Below, in pieces: positions 22,240-33,509 of a DNA stretch of 64,000 nt. The position numbers and the translations under genes are program-made. Under the pieces are notes generated by a model. It was not told where the DNA came from and did not search any database. It saw only the letters and a list, made by a program, of their open reading frames with translations. The DNA lies in NCBI GenBank assembly GCA_965644295.1, contig CBFFRP010000209.1:82036-146035 (forward strand), written 5' to 3'. How positions within the stretch are numbered: the first letter of the stretch is position 1; every line of letters starts with the position of its first letter. The DNA is from Paraphysomonas bandaiensis. Taxonomy: Eukaryota > Chrysophyceae.

Positions 22240-22700
22240 ATCATATGTTCCCTCAACAAAGTCGGACTCGTACCTTATCGTGGTGTTCTGCTGGGGGATA
22301 AGAACAGGAGATATTTCTCCGGGAAACTAATGTGAGTCGCATATATAGTCAGCAGATATTCTTCTGCCCACTCATAGCCGAATGCTTGTGTGGCACAAGG
22401 GACACTAATAAGTTTTACTTGTGTAGACGTCTTTGGCCCTTGACAAATACACAGACATCCGGTAATGGGCCCACCTCAAGAACATCAAGAGTATATAGTG
22501 CTGCCTACGGGATGTCAAAAAATCAGAGAGCAAAAGTGGTTGTACCTTTTAGCTTGCGGTGACGCACAAGTAGCGTTTGTAGCGCTAAATAGTAGGATAG
22601 CAGAGATAAGCACTAGTAAGTAAATTGTTTTGCTAGACTAGTTCTGACTCTTACAAGCCTTTTGCTAATAATCAGACATTCACTACTATCATATGTTCCC
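22240..22700 (+). mobile_element. SINE-like element copy B with 13-bp target duplication
   Basis: The element (22253-22687, 435 bp) is flanked by ATCATATGTTCCC at 22240-22252 and again at 22688-22700. The head matches copy A (TCAACAAAGTCGGACTCG...). A conserved stretch near 22358-22440 reads CTTCTGCCCACTCATAGCCG. The tail from about 22533 matches the LINE 3' tail (TTGCGGTGACGCACAAG, then CTAAATAGTAGGATA). It ends TTGCTAATAATCAGACATTCACTACT. The head has a weakly conserved open frame containing CHLCRRLW/FYLCRRLW, so the family may be an internally deleted LINE rather than a true pol III SINE. Confidence 0.8.
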
Positions 22701-22832
22701 CAGTTACTCCTATATCTTATAATGTCACACAGCAGTAACTGAATTTTACTTCCCTCTTGTTACACAATATTCACCCGTTACCCGTTACACCTATGAGTTG
22801 ATTTTATCAATTACACACTATTAACACTACAA

Positions 22833-24974
22833 GTCCGTCTGCATCCGCACTGATGAAGCACTCTCCGCCAGACGTAGAGCTCTATAGGCCATCGTGCCAA
22901 AGGTGTCCTGCTCGAAAGCATTGCAGCTAATAGAGCATGTAAAAGGAAGGTGAACTGGGTTCGGTCACACCCAGAAAGACGTACCACGGATGAATCGGAA
23001 ATGGACATTCGAGGGCAAGGGCACCTACATAACAGATGCGGTTGCAGGTGCGGACTGGCACGAAGTCGACCGACTACTTGGTCGACAAAATTACACTGTC
23101 TGTACAATCGAGGTCGACATAGCCATCGAACGCTTGCTAACAGCTGGTTTATGGCACTGCTGGCACTTGCCCGGAATACGATGGCCACACCATACGAGTC
23201 CACTTCTTATTGATTTTCAAGCCCTTTGCAACAGACGGACACTTGAGACCTACACTGCGCATCGGGATCAATGCTATGGACACAATCCCGACCGAGCGCC
23301 CGGCTACTGGACTGACAGCGGGGCACTTCTCCCGCGCAAACTGGCTCAAGTGGAATGAGGCCCTTCCAAGGATAAAGACAGCTCACACCTACTACGCCAG
23401 AGAGTACTTAACGCGGCACTGACATGGGACAAATCTTTTTGTATAGGACGAAACCGGGCCAAAACCAAACAAGGCATTGACCAGACTAAAGCACTGTGGT
23501 TTTCGCCTGGACTCTCTCAAACACATGCGCCTAGACTGCACACATGATTCCATCACCCAATCGAGGTCGACATAGCCATCGAACGCTTGCTAACAGCTGG
23601 TTTATGGCACTGCTGGCACTTGCCCGGAATACGATGGCCACACCATACGAGTCCACTTCTTATTGATTTTCAAGCCCTTTGCAACAGACGGACACTTGAG
23701 ACCTACACTGCGCATCGGGATCAATGCTATGGACACAATCCCGACCGAGCGCCCGGCTACTGGACTGACAGCGGGGCACTTCTCCCGCGCAAACTGGCTC
23801 AAGTGGAATGAGGCCCTTCCAAGGATAAAGACAGCTCACACCTACTACGCCAGAGAGTACTTAACGCGGCACTGACATGGGACAAATCTTTTTGTATAGG
23901 ACGAAACCGGGCCAAAACCAAACAAGGCATTGACCAGACTAAAGCACTGTGGTTTTCGCCTGGACTCTCTCAAACACATGCGCCTAGACTGCACACATGA
24001 TTCCATCACCCAGATAAGGGAGACTGCCTTTCAAAGGCACAAAAATACTCTCCAAAAAATACAAAGAGAGCAGACCCAACTCCACTGCGTCACAAATGCG
24101 CTACAGAGACTCTCCAGTAGGGCCTGGAATCCCTCCATCCCGCAGGTGGAGAGATACTGGACCGGAACCATCACAACAGCCCAACTTGAAACGGTCTTTG
24201 GAGACCACGTACACAACTCCCTGACGGCACACAGTCTTCGACACCTAGAAATAGCGGTTATCGATCTACTTCAACCGCTTTATGCTGCAGCGAAGCTAAT
24301 GTTACAGGATCGCGGCCGCTGTTACATCACTCTGCACAAAGGACTTTCTAGGTTACCCCCGCGACCGCGTCAGAAACGGAGTCAGCCATGGAAACGTCCG
24401 AGAGTGCTACGATTACTAGAGGGATTCACAGAAGACCCGCGACTGCACCACCTCCCGCCTCACACACAAATCCCACCGGCCTAATCCAAACGAATTTATC
24501 ACCGTCCAGACCCCCCAAAGACGTCGTCTCCGGCAACTCCATCAACTCCAGAGGTCCAAAAAGAGCACAGCATCAATGCCCACACATTCAACGCCTCATC
24601 CCACCACTCTATCCAACTCACAGCCCACCCACCTAGAACTCGGTATACTCAGGAGCTTAATACGAAACCCTGAGCCCCCTCCTAACCCAGTGGAGTCTCA
24701 TCCTAAGGGGAGACCTCCAGATCACACGCGCCGGTGAGTCCCAGGACACACGATCATGGCGAGCCTTATAACACACACTAAGAACGGAAATGGTTGCACC
24801 TTGGTGCTTGCGGCGACGCACAAGCAGCTTCTGTAGCGTTAAATAGTAGGATAAAAGAGTTTGTATTGATTAGTTACGGATAGAGGTCTCAATAGTATGT
24901 CTAGTATTCTTCTAGCCACTAATTAGTGCAGGTTTTCAACGCCTATTGCTAAATAATAAGACATTCAATATACT
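22833..24974 (+). mobile_element. LINE copy, 3' half (RNase H, zinc finger, 3' tail)
   Basis: The copy is flanked by a putative CACTACAA target duplication (22825-22832 and 24975-24982). Its 5' part encodes NWVRSHPERR followed, after a frame change near 23000, by GTYITDAVAGADWHEVDRLL, the RNase H-type region of LINE polymerases. A C-terminal finger (HCGFRLDSLKHMRLDC at about 23945-23995) has His in place of the first Cys found in the 12.4-kb copy. A Pro-rich stretch and a 3' tail with GCTTGCGGCGACGCACAAG, TAAATAGTAGGATA and a TGCTAAATAATAAGACATTCA end follow. The reverse transcriptase domain is absent (5' truncation). It contains a 453-bp tandem duplication and is inactive. Confidence 0.7.
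23105..24010 (+). repeat. Perfect 453-bp tandem duplication inside the LINE copy
   Basis: Units 23105-23557 and 23558-24010 appear identical, with a two-base CA microhomology at the junction. The duplication repeats the part between the RNase H region and the zinc finger and disrupts the reading frame. Identity suggests a recent event, or an assembly error. Confidence 0.85.
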
Positions 24975-24997
24975 CACTACAACTGTACTATATACAT

Positions 24998-25149
24998 CAC
25001 GGCCTGGTAACAATCAATGGGTCATTAATGGTTAATGGTATTGCCATTGTAGTAGCATAACTGCCGGAACGCCGGGACATATTTATCGATTGCCATTATA
25101 GTTACCAGGAACTGGGCACTCATTAAAGGTTACCAGTTCCCAGGCCCTC
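24998..25149. mobile_element. Small hAT-type MITE (152 bp)
   Basis: The element starts CACGGCCTGGTAAC and ends GGTTACCAGTTCCCAGGCCCTC, so the ends form an imperfect inverted repeat of CAGGGCCTGG type. The flanks ATATACAT (24990-24997) and ATATATAT (25150-25157) differ by one base and fit an 8-bp target duplication, as hAT elements make. The interior shares CATTGCCATT/GCCGGGACAT motifs with the hAT end at 3880-3975. Confidence 0.55.
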
Positions 25150-25620
25150 ATATATATCGCATCATACTGCAGAACTCAACAACTCAACGATACAAGAACA
25201 TAGTTAAATTCTTCTGAATAATATAGTTTATACCAGAGAATACGATTTTCATAGTGTCTGATTAGGCTCTAGATAAACACTGGAATTTATATCCAACAAT
25301 GCATTGAAAACTGTGACCCTCGTGCTTATACTATGAAGACTGTAATATATTGACTGTAAATTTATAGTGTAAATTTATGTTGACTCCAATGGGAAAGTCT
25401 ATTGCTAACAGTATTCTGTTGACCCTTTCTGAAAGGAACAATTACAAAAGCTCAACAAGTAATTATACTACTCGCATAACGTATTCACCCTGCATGAATG
25501 CAACAAAAAGTACCTTCTATACTCCTTGGTCAACGCATTACTTTCACTTAAATATAACGCACCATATTATTATTACTCACACATCGATGACACAAAAATA
25601 ATAAAGTGAGCAGAAAATTA
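25150..25620. other. Spacer before the sugar-enzyme gene's 3' end
   Basis: The sequence is AT-rich and without a supported gene. The 74-codon frame at 25377-25601 has no domain and simple composition. Confidence 0.4.
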
Positions 25621-27994
25621 TCAACTTACAAAATCTCCAATTCGCGAAGCTGGATTGCCGGCATATATCCCGCTCTCCGTAATGCTCTTAGTAACAACAC
25701 TTCCAGCTCCAACAACAACATAGTCGCATATATTCACTGGCAATATTGTTGCATTAGTACCGATAACAACATGATTTCCGATAGTTGTTCGCAGTAGCTT
25801 ATCCTCTCTATCAGATCGTTTCAAAGATATACCTATATATAAATATGTTAGGAAGAACTAACGAAATTGCACTAAATAACCTTTCATTAGATCATTCACA
25901 AATTTAGCGCCGTGTCCTACAAAACAGTCTGAACCTATTGAAACATATTCACATATAAAAGCATGACTTTGAATTCTAGTGCGGGCACCGATGGTCACAC
26001 TACTCTGAATTTCAACAAAGGGACCCACGAATACATCGTCGTAAAGTGTACATTCATATAAATTAGTGGGTTCGATAATAGTGATACCCTGTCCAACCTG
26101 ACAGTCTCGTATCTGATGCGTCAGTACCCGAACAGAAGACTGCGCCCCACAATTTTCAGGATTATGAGTAAATACAGTCAAATTCGTCGATTCGGCATTC
26201 TCATCATTTAATAATAATTCACTCTGCTGTTGTCGCTTTCCCTTGACATGCGCAGAAACATATTCTCCAGGGTTTATTGAAAAGTAAAATGCTTTCACTA
26301 CACGCACAACCTGTAGTACCTGTTGATCGGTAAGGGTAGGACACATGGGAAGCGAAAGAATTCGGTCACAACAGCTGTCGCTCATGGGAAGATGAGCTGC
26401 ACAACTCGCATAATTCTTGAAACTTTGTTGTCTATGAATAGGTACAGGGTAGTGAATGAGTGCCCCAATCTTGAATTTATTCGTCATCCACTCAAGCAAA
26501 GCATCCCTATGCTCAGTATGTATCACGAACTGGTGATATACTGGCACGCAGGCAGGGGGCACTGCAGGAAATGATATATCTTCCACACCCGTCAGACTAG
26601 TAGTGTATAGGTCTGCAATTTGCCTCCTTCGGATATTCCAGTCATTGAGATAATTGATCTTAACACCCAATACCGCCGCCTGCAACGTGTCGATTCGATA
26701 ATTAAGACCCTTACTGTCATTGTAATATTTCCGATTGGATCCATAGTTCTTTAGAAGTCGTATTGCATCCGCTAGCTTGTTGCTATCAGTGGTGCACGCA
26801 CCAGCATCTCCGTATGCTCCTAGATTCTTTCCAGGGTAGAAGGACCAACACCCAATGTCGCCAAAGGACCCGACGCATCGATCATTCCATCTAGCCCCAT
26901 GAGCATGAGCGCAGTCTTCAATAAGAAAGAGGCCTCTTCGCTGACATATGTCCACAAGTCTGTCCATGTCACAGCATATACCATACATATGAACCGCAAG
27001 AATTGCTTTAGTCCTACTGGTAATCGCCCCCTCGATGAGGTTGAGATCCAACTGATAGGAGTCATCATGATCTATTAGTACCATTCTCGCTCCGCACTTA
27101 TCGACCACCAAAGCGTCAGCTATATACGCGTTTCCTTGTAAAATCACTTCATCCCCCTCACCAACGCCTAGAGCTTCCATCGCAACAAGTAGAGCATCCG
27201 TCCCTGATGTCAACCCTACGCAGTGTTTAGTATTCACATAAGACGCCCATTTAAGTTCAAAATCCTGTACAGCAGGACCGTTGACGTAGCACGCACTATC
27301 CAGTACATCTTTTATCGCTTCATCTACCTCTGTCTTAATTATTTGATAGCTGGCTCGCAGATTCAAAAAAGGCACCGGAACTACTTCTAGTTTGTCCTAC
27401 ATACAGAAGAGGTCATACAGATGATAATGCATATATGTCAAAGTAGTACCATTGTCATGTTATCACAAGCCATAAGTTTCACATGCATCTTTTCTTCCTC
27501 AAGTTTCTCTATAATATTTTTATATTGATTATAGTCACCAATATAATCAAGTGGATCAAATGGTGTACTACATGCAGATAATAATATTGATCCAGCATCA
27601 ATAAAACGTAATTCAGCCCATTCAAGTTTTTTATGATAGAGACTATCTCCTGATTTTAATATAATCGTTTTTCTTGATATCACTGTATCAATAGTCACCT
27701 CGATACGACCCGATACACAATATAAAAGTTGATCTATAAGTAAATTAAATCAATCAAATGAAATTATTATATAAAGAATTAGATAGATATGTATGTATGT
27801 ATGCATGTATGTATGTATGTATGTATATACATACCTGTTTTATAATGTGCATGTTTTCCTCGTATACAATTCATGGGAGTCTCTGTGATGATAAAGATAC
27901 GTTGACATACAAATGGTAAATGATTGAAATTAAATGCTGTTAAATATCCACGATGATCATGATAATGATTAATATAATTAGGAGGTGATGACAT
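25621..27994 (-). CDS. Trifunctional FdtA-like ketoisomerase / DegT aminotransferase / acetyltransferase
   Basis: Exons 27994-27835, 27733-27450, 27396-25881 and 25832-25621 (introns 101, 53 and 48 nt, all GT-AG) total 2172 nt, exactly 724 codons. Residues 1-148 form a cupin of WxcM/FdtA/QdtA type with RGKHAH carrying the two active-site histidines. Residues about 150-525 are a DegT/DnrJ/EryC1 PLP aminotransferase with PLP lysine near 338 (SFYPGKNLGAYGD). Residues about 565-723 are a left-handed beta-helix acetyltransferase with VGHGAKFVND and a GIYAGNPASRIG end. In bacteria, FdtA, FdtB and FdtC (or QdtA-C) act in sequence on dTDP-4-keto-6-deoxyglucose to make dTDP-Fuc3NAc or Qui3NAc. The aminotransferase exon has no ATG upstream and TAG sits directly before it in frame, so it must be spliced on. 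Exons 1-2 are AT-rich, exon 3 balanced. Bacterial or viral origin with later introns is inferred; the exact sugar is unknown. Confidence 0.85.
27786..27830. repeat. GTAT microsatellite in intron 1 of the sugar-enzyme gene
   Basis: An interrupted (GTAT)n tract of about 45 bp fills the 5' part of the first intron, close to the donor site at 27833-27834. It explains why this intron is about twice the length of the others. Confidence 0.8.
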
Positions 27995-28057
27995 GATATC
28001 TTTGATATAATATCAGGATGGTTAAAGTTAAGAGTGAGTGGAGTGATATGAAGGTAC

Positions 28058-28309
28058 ATGTATGTATGTATGTATGTATGTATGTATGTATGTATGTATG
28101 TATGTATGTATGTATGTATGTATGTATGTATGTATGTATGTATGTATGTATGTATGTATGTATGTATGTATGTATGTATGTATGTATGTATGTATGTATG
28201 TATGTATGTATGTATGTATGTATGTATGTATGTATGTATGTATGTATGTATGTATGTATGTATGTATGTATGTATGTATGTATGTATGTATGTATGTATG
28301 TATGTATGT
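28058..28309. repeat. ATGT tetranucleotide microsatellite, about 63 units
   Basis: About 252 bp of uninterrupted ATGT/TATG repeat lies between the divergent starts of the sugar-enzyme gene (27994) and the CobW gene (28601). All open frames through it (Tyr-Val-Cys-Met or Ile-His-Thr-Tyr repeats) are artefacts. Confidence 0.97.
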
Positions 28310-28600
28310 CTGTACATATACTGTACATATAACTTCTTACAGTGTCAAAACCAGGATTTTTATATCTAATAACAAGGAAAGAGCACATTTTGCATTTTGC
28401 AGTACAGAAGTATATAAAAACTTGGGCTTTGCACAACATGATTTTTCAGGATGTTATTTTGAAAGGCATCCACTCAAGATACTGAAAGTGAGTCAAGTGG
28501 ATGTGCAATGAAATTGCATCAAAATCATGTATCCATCCAACCTTATTATGCATGCATCCAACAACACAACAGCTAGTACAACTACAGTAGAAGTGCGACA

Positions 28601-30433
28601 ATGGAGACAACAAACGAAACCTCATTCAGTAAGAAGAAAAGAGGTTCAACAAAAGCGAACAAGAAACCCAAAAAACAATGCAATCCTCAAAGAATTCCCG
28701 TAACACTCTTATCAGGATTTCTTGGTACTGGGAAGACAACATTGCTGAAACATATTCTTGAGAACAAAGAAGGTCTTCGAGTTGCAGTTATTGTCAATGA
28801 TATGGCTGCGCTGAACATCGATGCATCCCTCATTGAAAAGAGTGGACTTGTTCAAACCCAGCAAGTAATTATGTATATAGCCATTTACTAAACATATTGT
28901 CTGATGTTCTGCTTGCAGGAACTTGTTCAGCTACAAAATGGATGCATTTGTTGTACCCTTCGAATGGATTTACTGAAAGAAATTAAGCGACTCTCAGATT
29001 CGAGAAGCTTTGACTACATCGTAATCGAATCGACCGGTATCGCAGAGCCTATGCAAGTTGCTGAAACATTCGAACTTGATCCTCATACGTTGGCTACTGC
29101 TGAAGATGAGATTACTGCGCTCACCTCTTACTCCAGGCTTGATACTTGTGTGACTGTTGTGGATCTCTCGATGATGAAGCGCAACATTTCTTCAATCGAA
29201 ACGATACGAGCGGCATACAATGAAGGCACCCAGGATGCAGAGGGGGACAAGCACATTGGTCATCTGCTCATTGATCAATTGGAATTTGCCAACGTCATCA
29301 TTCTCAACAAGTGTGACATGGTTCAGACGACTGATATTGAATTTGCCAAGACTTTTATTTCCAAAATCAACCCGACAGCGCGAGTTATTTGTTCGACATA
29401 TAGTCAAGTCGATCCCAAGCATATTTTGAACACTGGCTTCTTTTCGATGGAAGAGGCTCGAAGTTCCGCTGGTTGGTTGAAAGATCTCATGAACCCGACG
29501 CAGAAATCGGAGAGTGAAGAGTACGGTGTCTTGTCATTCGTTTACTCTGCGCGCCGACCCTTTCATCCAGATCGATTGAACACCTGTTTGAGAGAAATAT
29601 TCGTACTGTCAGACGAAATCGCCTCCGACCCTCGTGCTACATTTGGAACCATTTGTGACAGCGCGACTCTGCAAAAGTTCGCCGACGAACGGCAGGACAA
29701 AATGGAGCAGAAGTTTGGATGGATCGCTCGATCCAAAGGTTTCATTTGGATCGCCTCCCGAGGGGAGGTCATGGCCGAGTGGAACCATGGGGGGAGAATT
29801 TTGGACATATCTCCTTCGACGGAGTGGTTCGTGGATATTCCTGAGAGTGAGTGGGAATTGCCCGAAGAGGCTGCTGCAGAGATGAAGACAAAGTTTAAAG
29901 GAAAGTATGGCGACAAGAGACAAGAAATCGTGTTTATCGGAATCGAAATCAATCAAGAAGCCATTACGAAAGCTCTCGATGCATGTTTGTTGTCCGATAA
30001 AGAGTTTGGGCTTCATCAGGCCTCATGGTCTTGCCTACATGACCCTTTGCCTGCGTGGCCTCTTCCAGAAGGCATGTGGATGCAAACGACTTTCAGTGGG
30101 AAGGCCACAACACTCAATATTTTGGACAACATGGAACTAAAGATCACCCATCTGTCCCTGGAGACCTCAGATATTGGTGCTCCAGTCGCCTGTCAGGTCT
30201 TTGTGCGGAACAAATATGAAGACAAACTGATTTGCACCCTGCGATCGGTGACATGTGAGCAAGTGCTCACCAAAGTTTATTTGCATGGAGCACCCCACGA
30301 AATCCGTGTGGTCACTTCGCCAACGACGTCGGGCGAAGGATCTGCTGTTGTTCATCTATTTGGCTTTGTATCGATTCTTTCTGAAGATAATAAAGACGAA
30401 GAGCACAATCATGACGACACTCAGCAGGCGTAA
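28601..30433 (+). CDS. CobW/ZNG1 family GTP-dependent metal chaperone
   Basis: Exons 28601-28864 and 28919-30433 join in phase 0 across a 54-nt intron, giving 592 residues. A Lys-rich N-terminus (about 30 residues) precedes the Walker A loop GFLGTGKTT (39-47). The family's metal-binding CICC motif lies at residues 97-100 (NGCICCT), the IESTG switch region near 124-128, and the GTPase specificity motif NKCD at 218-221. A CobW C-terminal domain follows from about 290. An extra C-terminal part of about 140 residues, after [10 protein letters not shown], ends in an acidic/His-rich tail (EEHNHDDT) that may bind metal. G3E GTPases of this family deliver zinc or cobalt to client enzymes such as methionine aminopeptidase. 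It is longer than a typical 400-residue member. Confidence 0.9.
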
Positions 30434-30713
30434 GCACAGTTGGCAGCGATCGGCCACAGCAAAATCGAATTCTTTGAGAGAATGGAATAAACTAATTATA
30501 GGATTTTATTTCTGCTGCAATAGCAATAATATGTGATCGTCTGCCGAAAAATCAAAACTTTTGAAAAATGGAATAAACTAATAATAGTTTTTACACCTGC
30601 TGCAATAGCAATCAATTTTTCTTTACCATCTGACAGATATTTCTATATACAGTACACAGTACATTACTTAGTGCATTTAACGGAAACGAGCATTCAAGAA
30701 AACAGCCATTGTC

Positions 30714-32846
30714 TTATAGATGTGTGCTGCCCGAAGCAATACGTTCATACATCTGCAGATCTAAGCTGCATACAGTACCATCTCTATGGGAATAGTAGAA
30801 TAAATTGTCGCGTACTTTACGTGGATCGAATCCATCTTCTACAAGCACAGTTTTCTTGTGCTTAAAAGTACTCGTCAGGGCCATACTGTTTTGAATTCTT
30901 ATGAATACAGGGCGTGCATAAGGAGCTAGGTGTGCACAACACACATCATGGAAGTGTCGCCAGTCCGAAGCAGTGGGTATCATTGTACTATCCTTAAGAG
31001 CTATGGCTGCCATTCCTGCCTTGCCTTCACACCCAGGCACAGGTACCCCATACACTACCACATCACTAACAAATGATACCTCTGACAACACATGTTCAAC
31101 CTATTCCACAAGTTTCAATACGTAAGTCTGATACAAACTGAAGGAAGAGAAGCATACCTCAGTTGATGCGACATTTTCTCCTTTCCACCTGAATGTGTCA
31201 CCGACGCGGTCAACCCAGTAATAAAACCCGAACCAGTCCCGTCTTAAAAGGTCACCGGAGTTAAAGTATGTATCTCCATCAGAGAAAACACCTCGCAAAA
31301 TCTTATTCCCTGTGGCATTGTGGTCGGAATACCCCTCAAACCGCGAGAGGGCACTCTTGTTGTTTATAAGACCCACAACTAGACCAGGTTCATTCACATC
31401 CACTAGAACACATCGACCGGTGACAGGGTCACGAAGTGGGACGTCCTTATGCACAGGATCAACCCGTATGAGTCGGACAGGATAAAAAATATCGGCAGCA
31501 CGAGGAATACATCCGACAGACCCAACTTTACCACTGCTATTCGCCATGCCTATATTGCTCTCAGTAGCCGAGTACAGCTCAATAATGCGACCAATGTTGT
31601 ATCGCTTCCGAAATGGCTCCCACACATCAGCACGTAAGCCTATGTATATACCATTGCCAGGACATCACAAATACACCACACAAGCATGAATATACATTTC
31701 ACTCACCATTTCCCAGAGCGTATTTAATGTGTAGTTTTGAGTCGTCTGGATTAACTGGGGCATTAAGCAAGAATCGGCACAGCTCACCAATGTACTGTAT
31801 AGATGTGCATCGATACTTTAGACAGTCTGACGTAAAGTTTCTCACTGAGAATTTTCTCCTGTATCACAATAACTGAAATAAGAAGAGTATATTAAATGAT
31901 GTATACACACCGCAACACCAACGTAGCCCCAGATAACAGAGTCCCACCAGCCGCAAGAATTCCCCCTGCGGAGTGATAAAGTGGCAAGCAGCAGTACATG
32001 CGTTCACCGGGCTGCATATAGGTCATCACCCGTGCGGGAATAGTCGCCATAAGAAAACGTGTACTGGATATCTTCGCCGCTTTCGGCAATCCTGAACCAC
32101 ATCACCAGCTGTTAATGATATCACATATTCATCTCTCTACTACAAAGACCTGTCGTGCCACTGGTAAAAACATATAAGAGAGGGTCACTGTCCTTCACAG
32201 AATTTCGAGAAGACCGTGGCGGTCTTGATATGGGAAGCGAGGACACAGTATGACACAACTCTTCCCAATTAATGCAAATCACACCATCCTTCTCAAGCTC
32301 CATGATCTCACTTTGTAATGACGGCCATAAGTCACTGTCAATGACCACAATCTTTTTCTCCGAATTATTAGTAGATACACGAACATTGTGAAGTAAAGGT
32401 TTGCCAGTCACACTGGTATTCAGCAAAGAAGTACTAATTCCCACCTTGGCCATCCCAAGCCAAAATGCAACAAAATATGGATGATTATAAAGCATAAGAC
32501 ATACTGTATTTTTTTGATTTATATTCATATGATTTTTAATCCAATAAGCAAATTGATTTGATTTATTTTCTAATGCACCAAGTGTAACAATCTCACCACT
32601 ATCAGCATTAATAATATAATTTATATGATGATTTTTATCAATATAATATTCGATGATATCAGTAATATTCCATATAGTATCATTATGTTTTATTTCATGT
32701 AGTTTTATATATATAAATATAGTGATAAGTTCATATATGTTACGTATCGTTCCTGTAATGAGATGATAAGGATGTTTATCTTGATAGTTAATGTGTAAGT
32801 AATAGAAGATTATAAGAGATAGTAGTATGAATACAAGATATAACAT
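30714..32846 (-). CDS. FATP/very-long-chain acyl-CoA synthetase (SLC27A/Fat1 type)
   Basis: Exons 32846-32150, 32091-31911, 31858-31707, 31639-31158 and 31100-30714 (introns 58, 52, 67 and 57 nt) join in frame into 632 residues, the usual size of the family. A hydrophobic N-terminal anchor spans residues 1-20. The AMP-binding P-loop YVFTSGTTG lies at 225-233, then LPKAAK. The FATP-typical QYIGELCRFLLN and ALGNGLRADVW follow, then YSATES (about 366), GDLLRRD...FYYWVDRVGDTFRWKGENV, and the C-terminal VYGVPVPGCEGKAGMAAI. The protein activates long or very long fatty acids to acyl-CoA at the ER or plasma membrane and can couple this to uptake. The first 350 nt are strongly AT-rich. It converges on the CobW gene with a gap of 280 bp. 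Confidence 0.92.
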
Positions 32847-33271
32847 TATGATATGTGTGTTATGATGTATGTGGTTATGTGGTTAAGTGTATGTGATCTT
32901 AGTATGTGATCTTTGGGTTCTATAGCACTATGATCTCTTCATAGTAGAACTACGTACTGCCATATCCTACATACTCATATATACAGCAGTACATACTATT
33001 CCTACACACTGAGACCATATCATATCCTACACACTCATATACATACATACACTACATACTGTACATGTTGCTGTTGAATTCGTGTCAACTATGGAAAAAA
33101 ATCCCAGGATTTTTGCTGTACATTGTATTTACAATGAAAAAGGGCGGTTTTTTCGTCAGGTCGACATATCACATACACAATACATCCATATACACTCTGT
33201 ATTATAACGTCCTTCAATACTACCCTACCATATTATATCATAGATATATAATTGGTACACTTTCATCAATT

Positions 33272-33299
33272 CAACCAATAAAAAACATCTGATTGGTTC
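33272..33299. promoter_or_regulatory. Inverted CCAAT pair in a divergent promoter
   Basis: CAACCAAT at 33272-33279 and ATTGGTTC at 33292-33299 face each other 12 bp apart between the divergent FATP (32846) and calcyphosin-like (33510) genes; another ATTGGT lies at 33250. CCAAT boxes are NF-Y sites in many eukaryotes. The spacing and symmetry make a shared bidirectional promoter plausible, but this is inference. Confidence 0.4.
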
Positions 33300-33509
33300 T
33301 AATATTACACTTCTGTTCTTAATATAGAATGAAAGTATTCTATTCCTAACTATGATGTTATTAAGAAGCATCCCACACATCTCTCTATATATACATACAT
33401 ATACGCCTATTAACAGTCTCTATATACCACACTTGTACCTATACCTCTATATACATACACAGATCCTCTATACAACAACCAACCTCTCCTATACTTCGAA
33501 TATATCCAT

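Noticed and set aside
25858-27375. DegT aminotransferase as a separate gene starting at 27375
   Set aside because: The codon at 27375 is GTG, no ATG precedes the conserved core, and an acceptor site with in-frame joining to the upstream exon is present.
27940-28511. Tyr-Val-Cys-Met and Ile-His-Thr-Tyr repeat proteins
   Set aside because: They are translations of the ATGT microsatellite.
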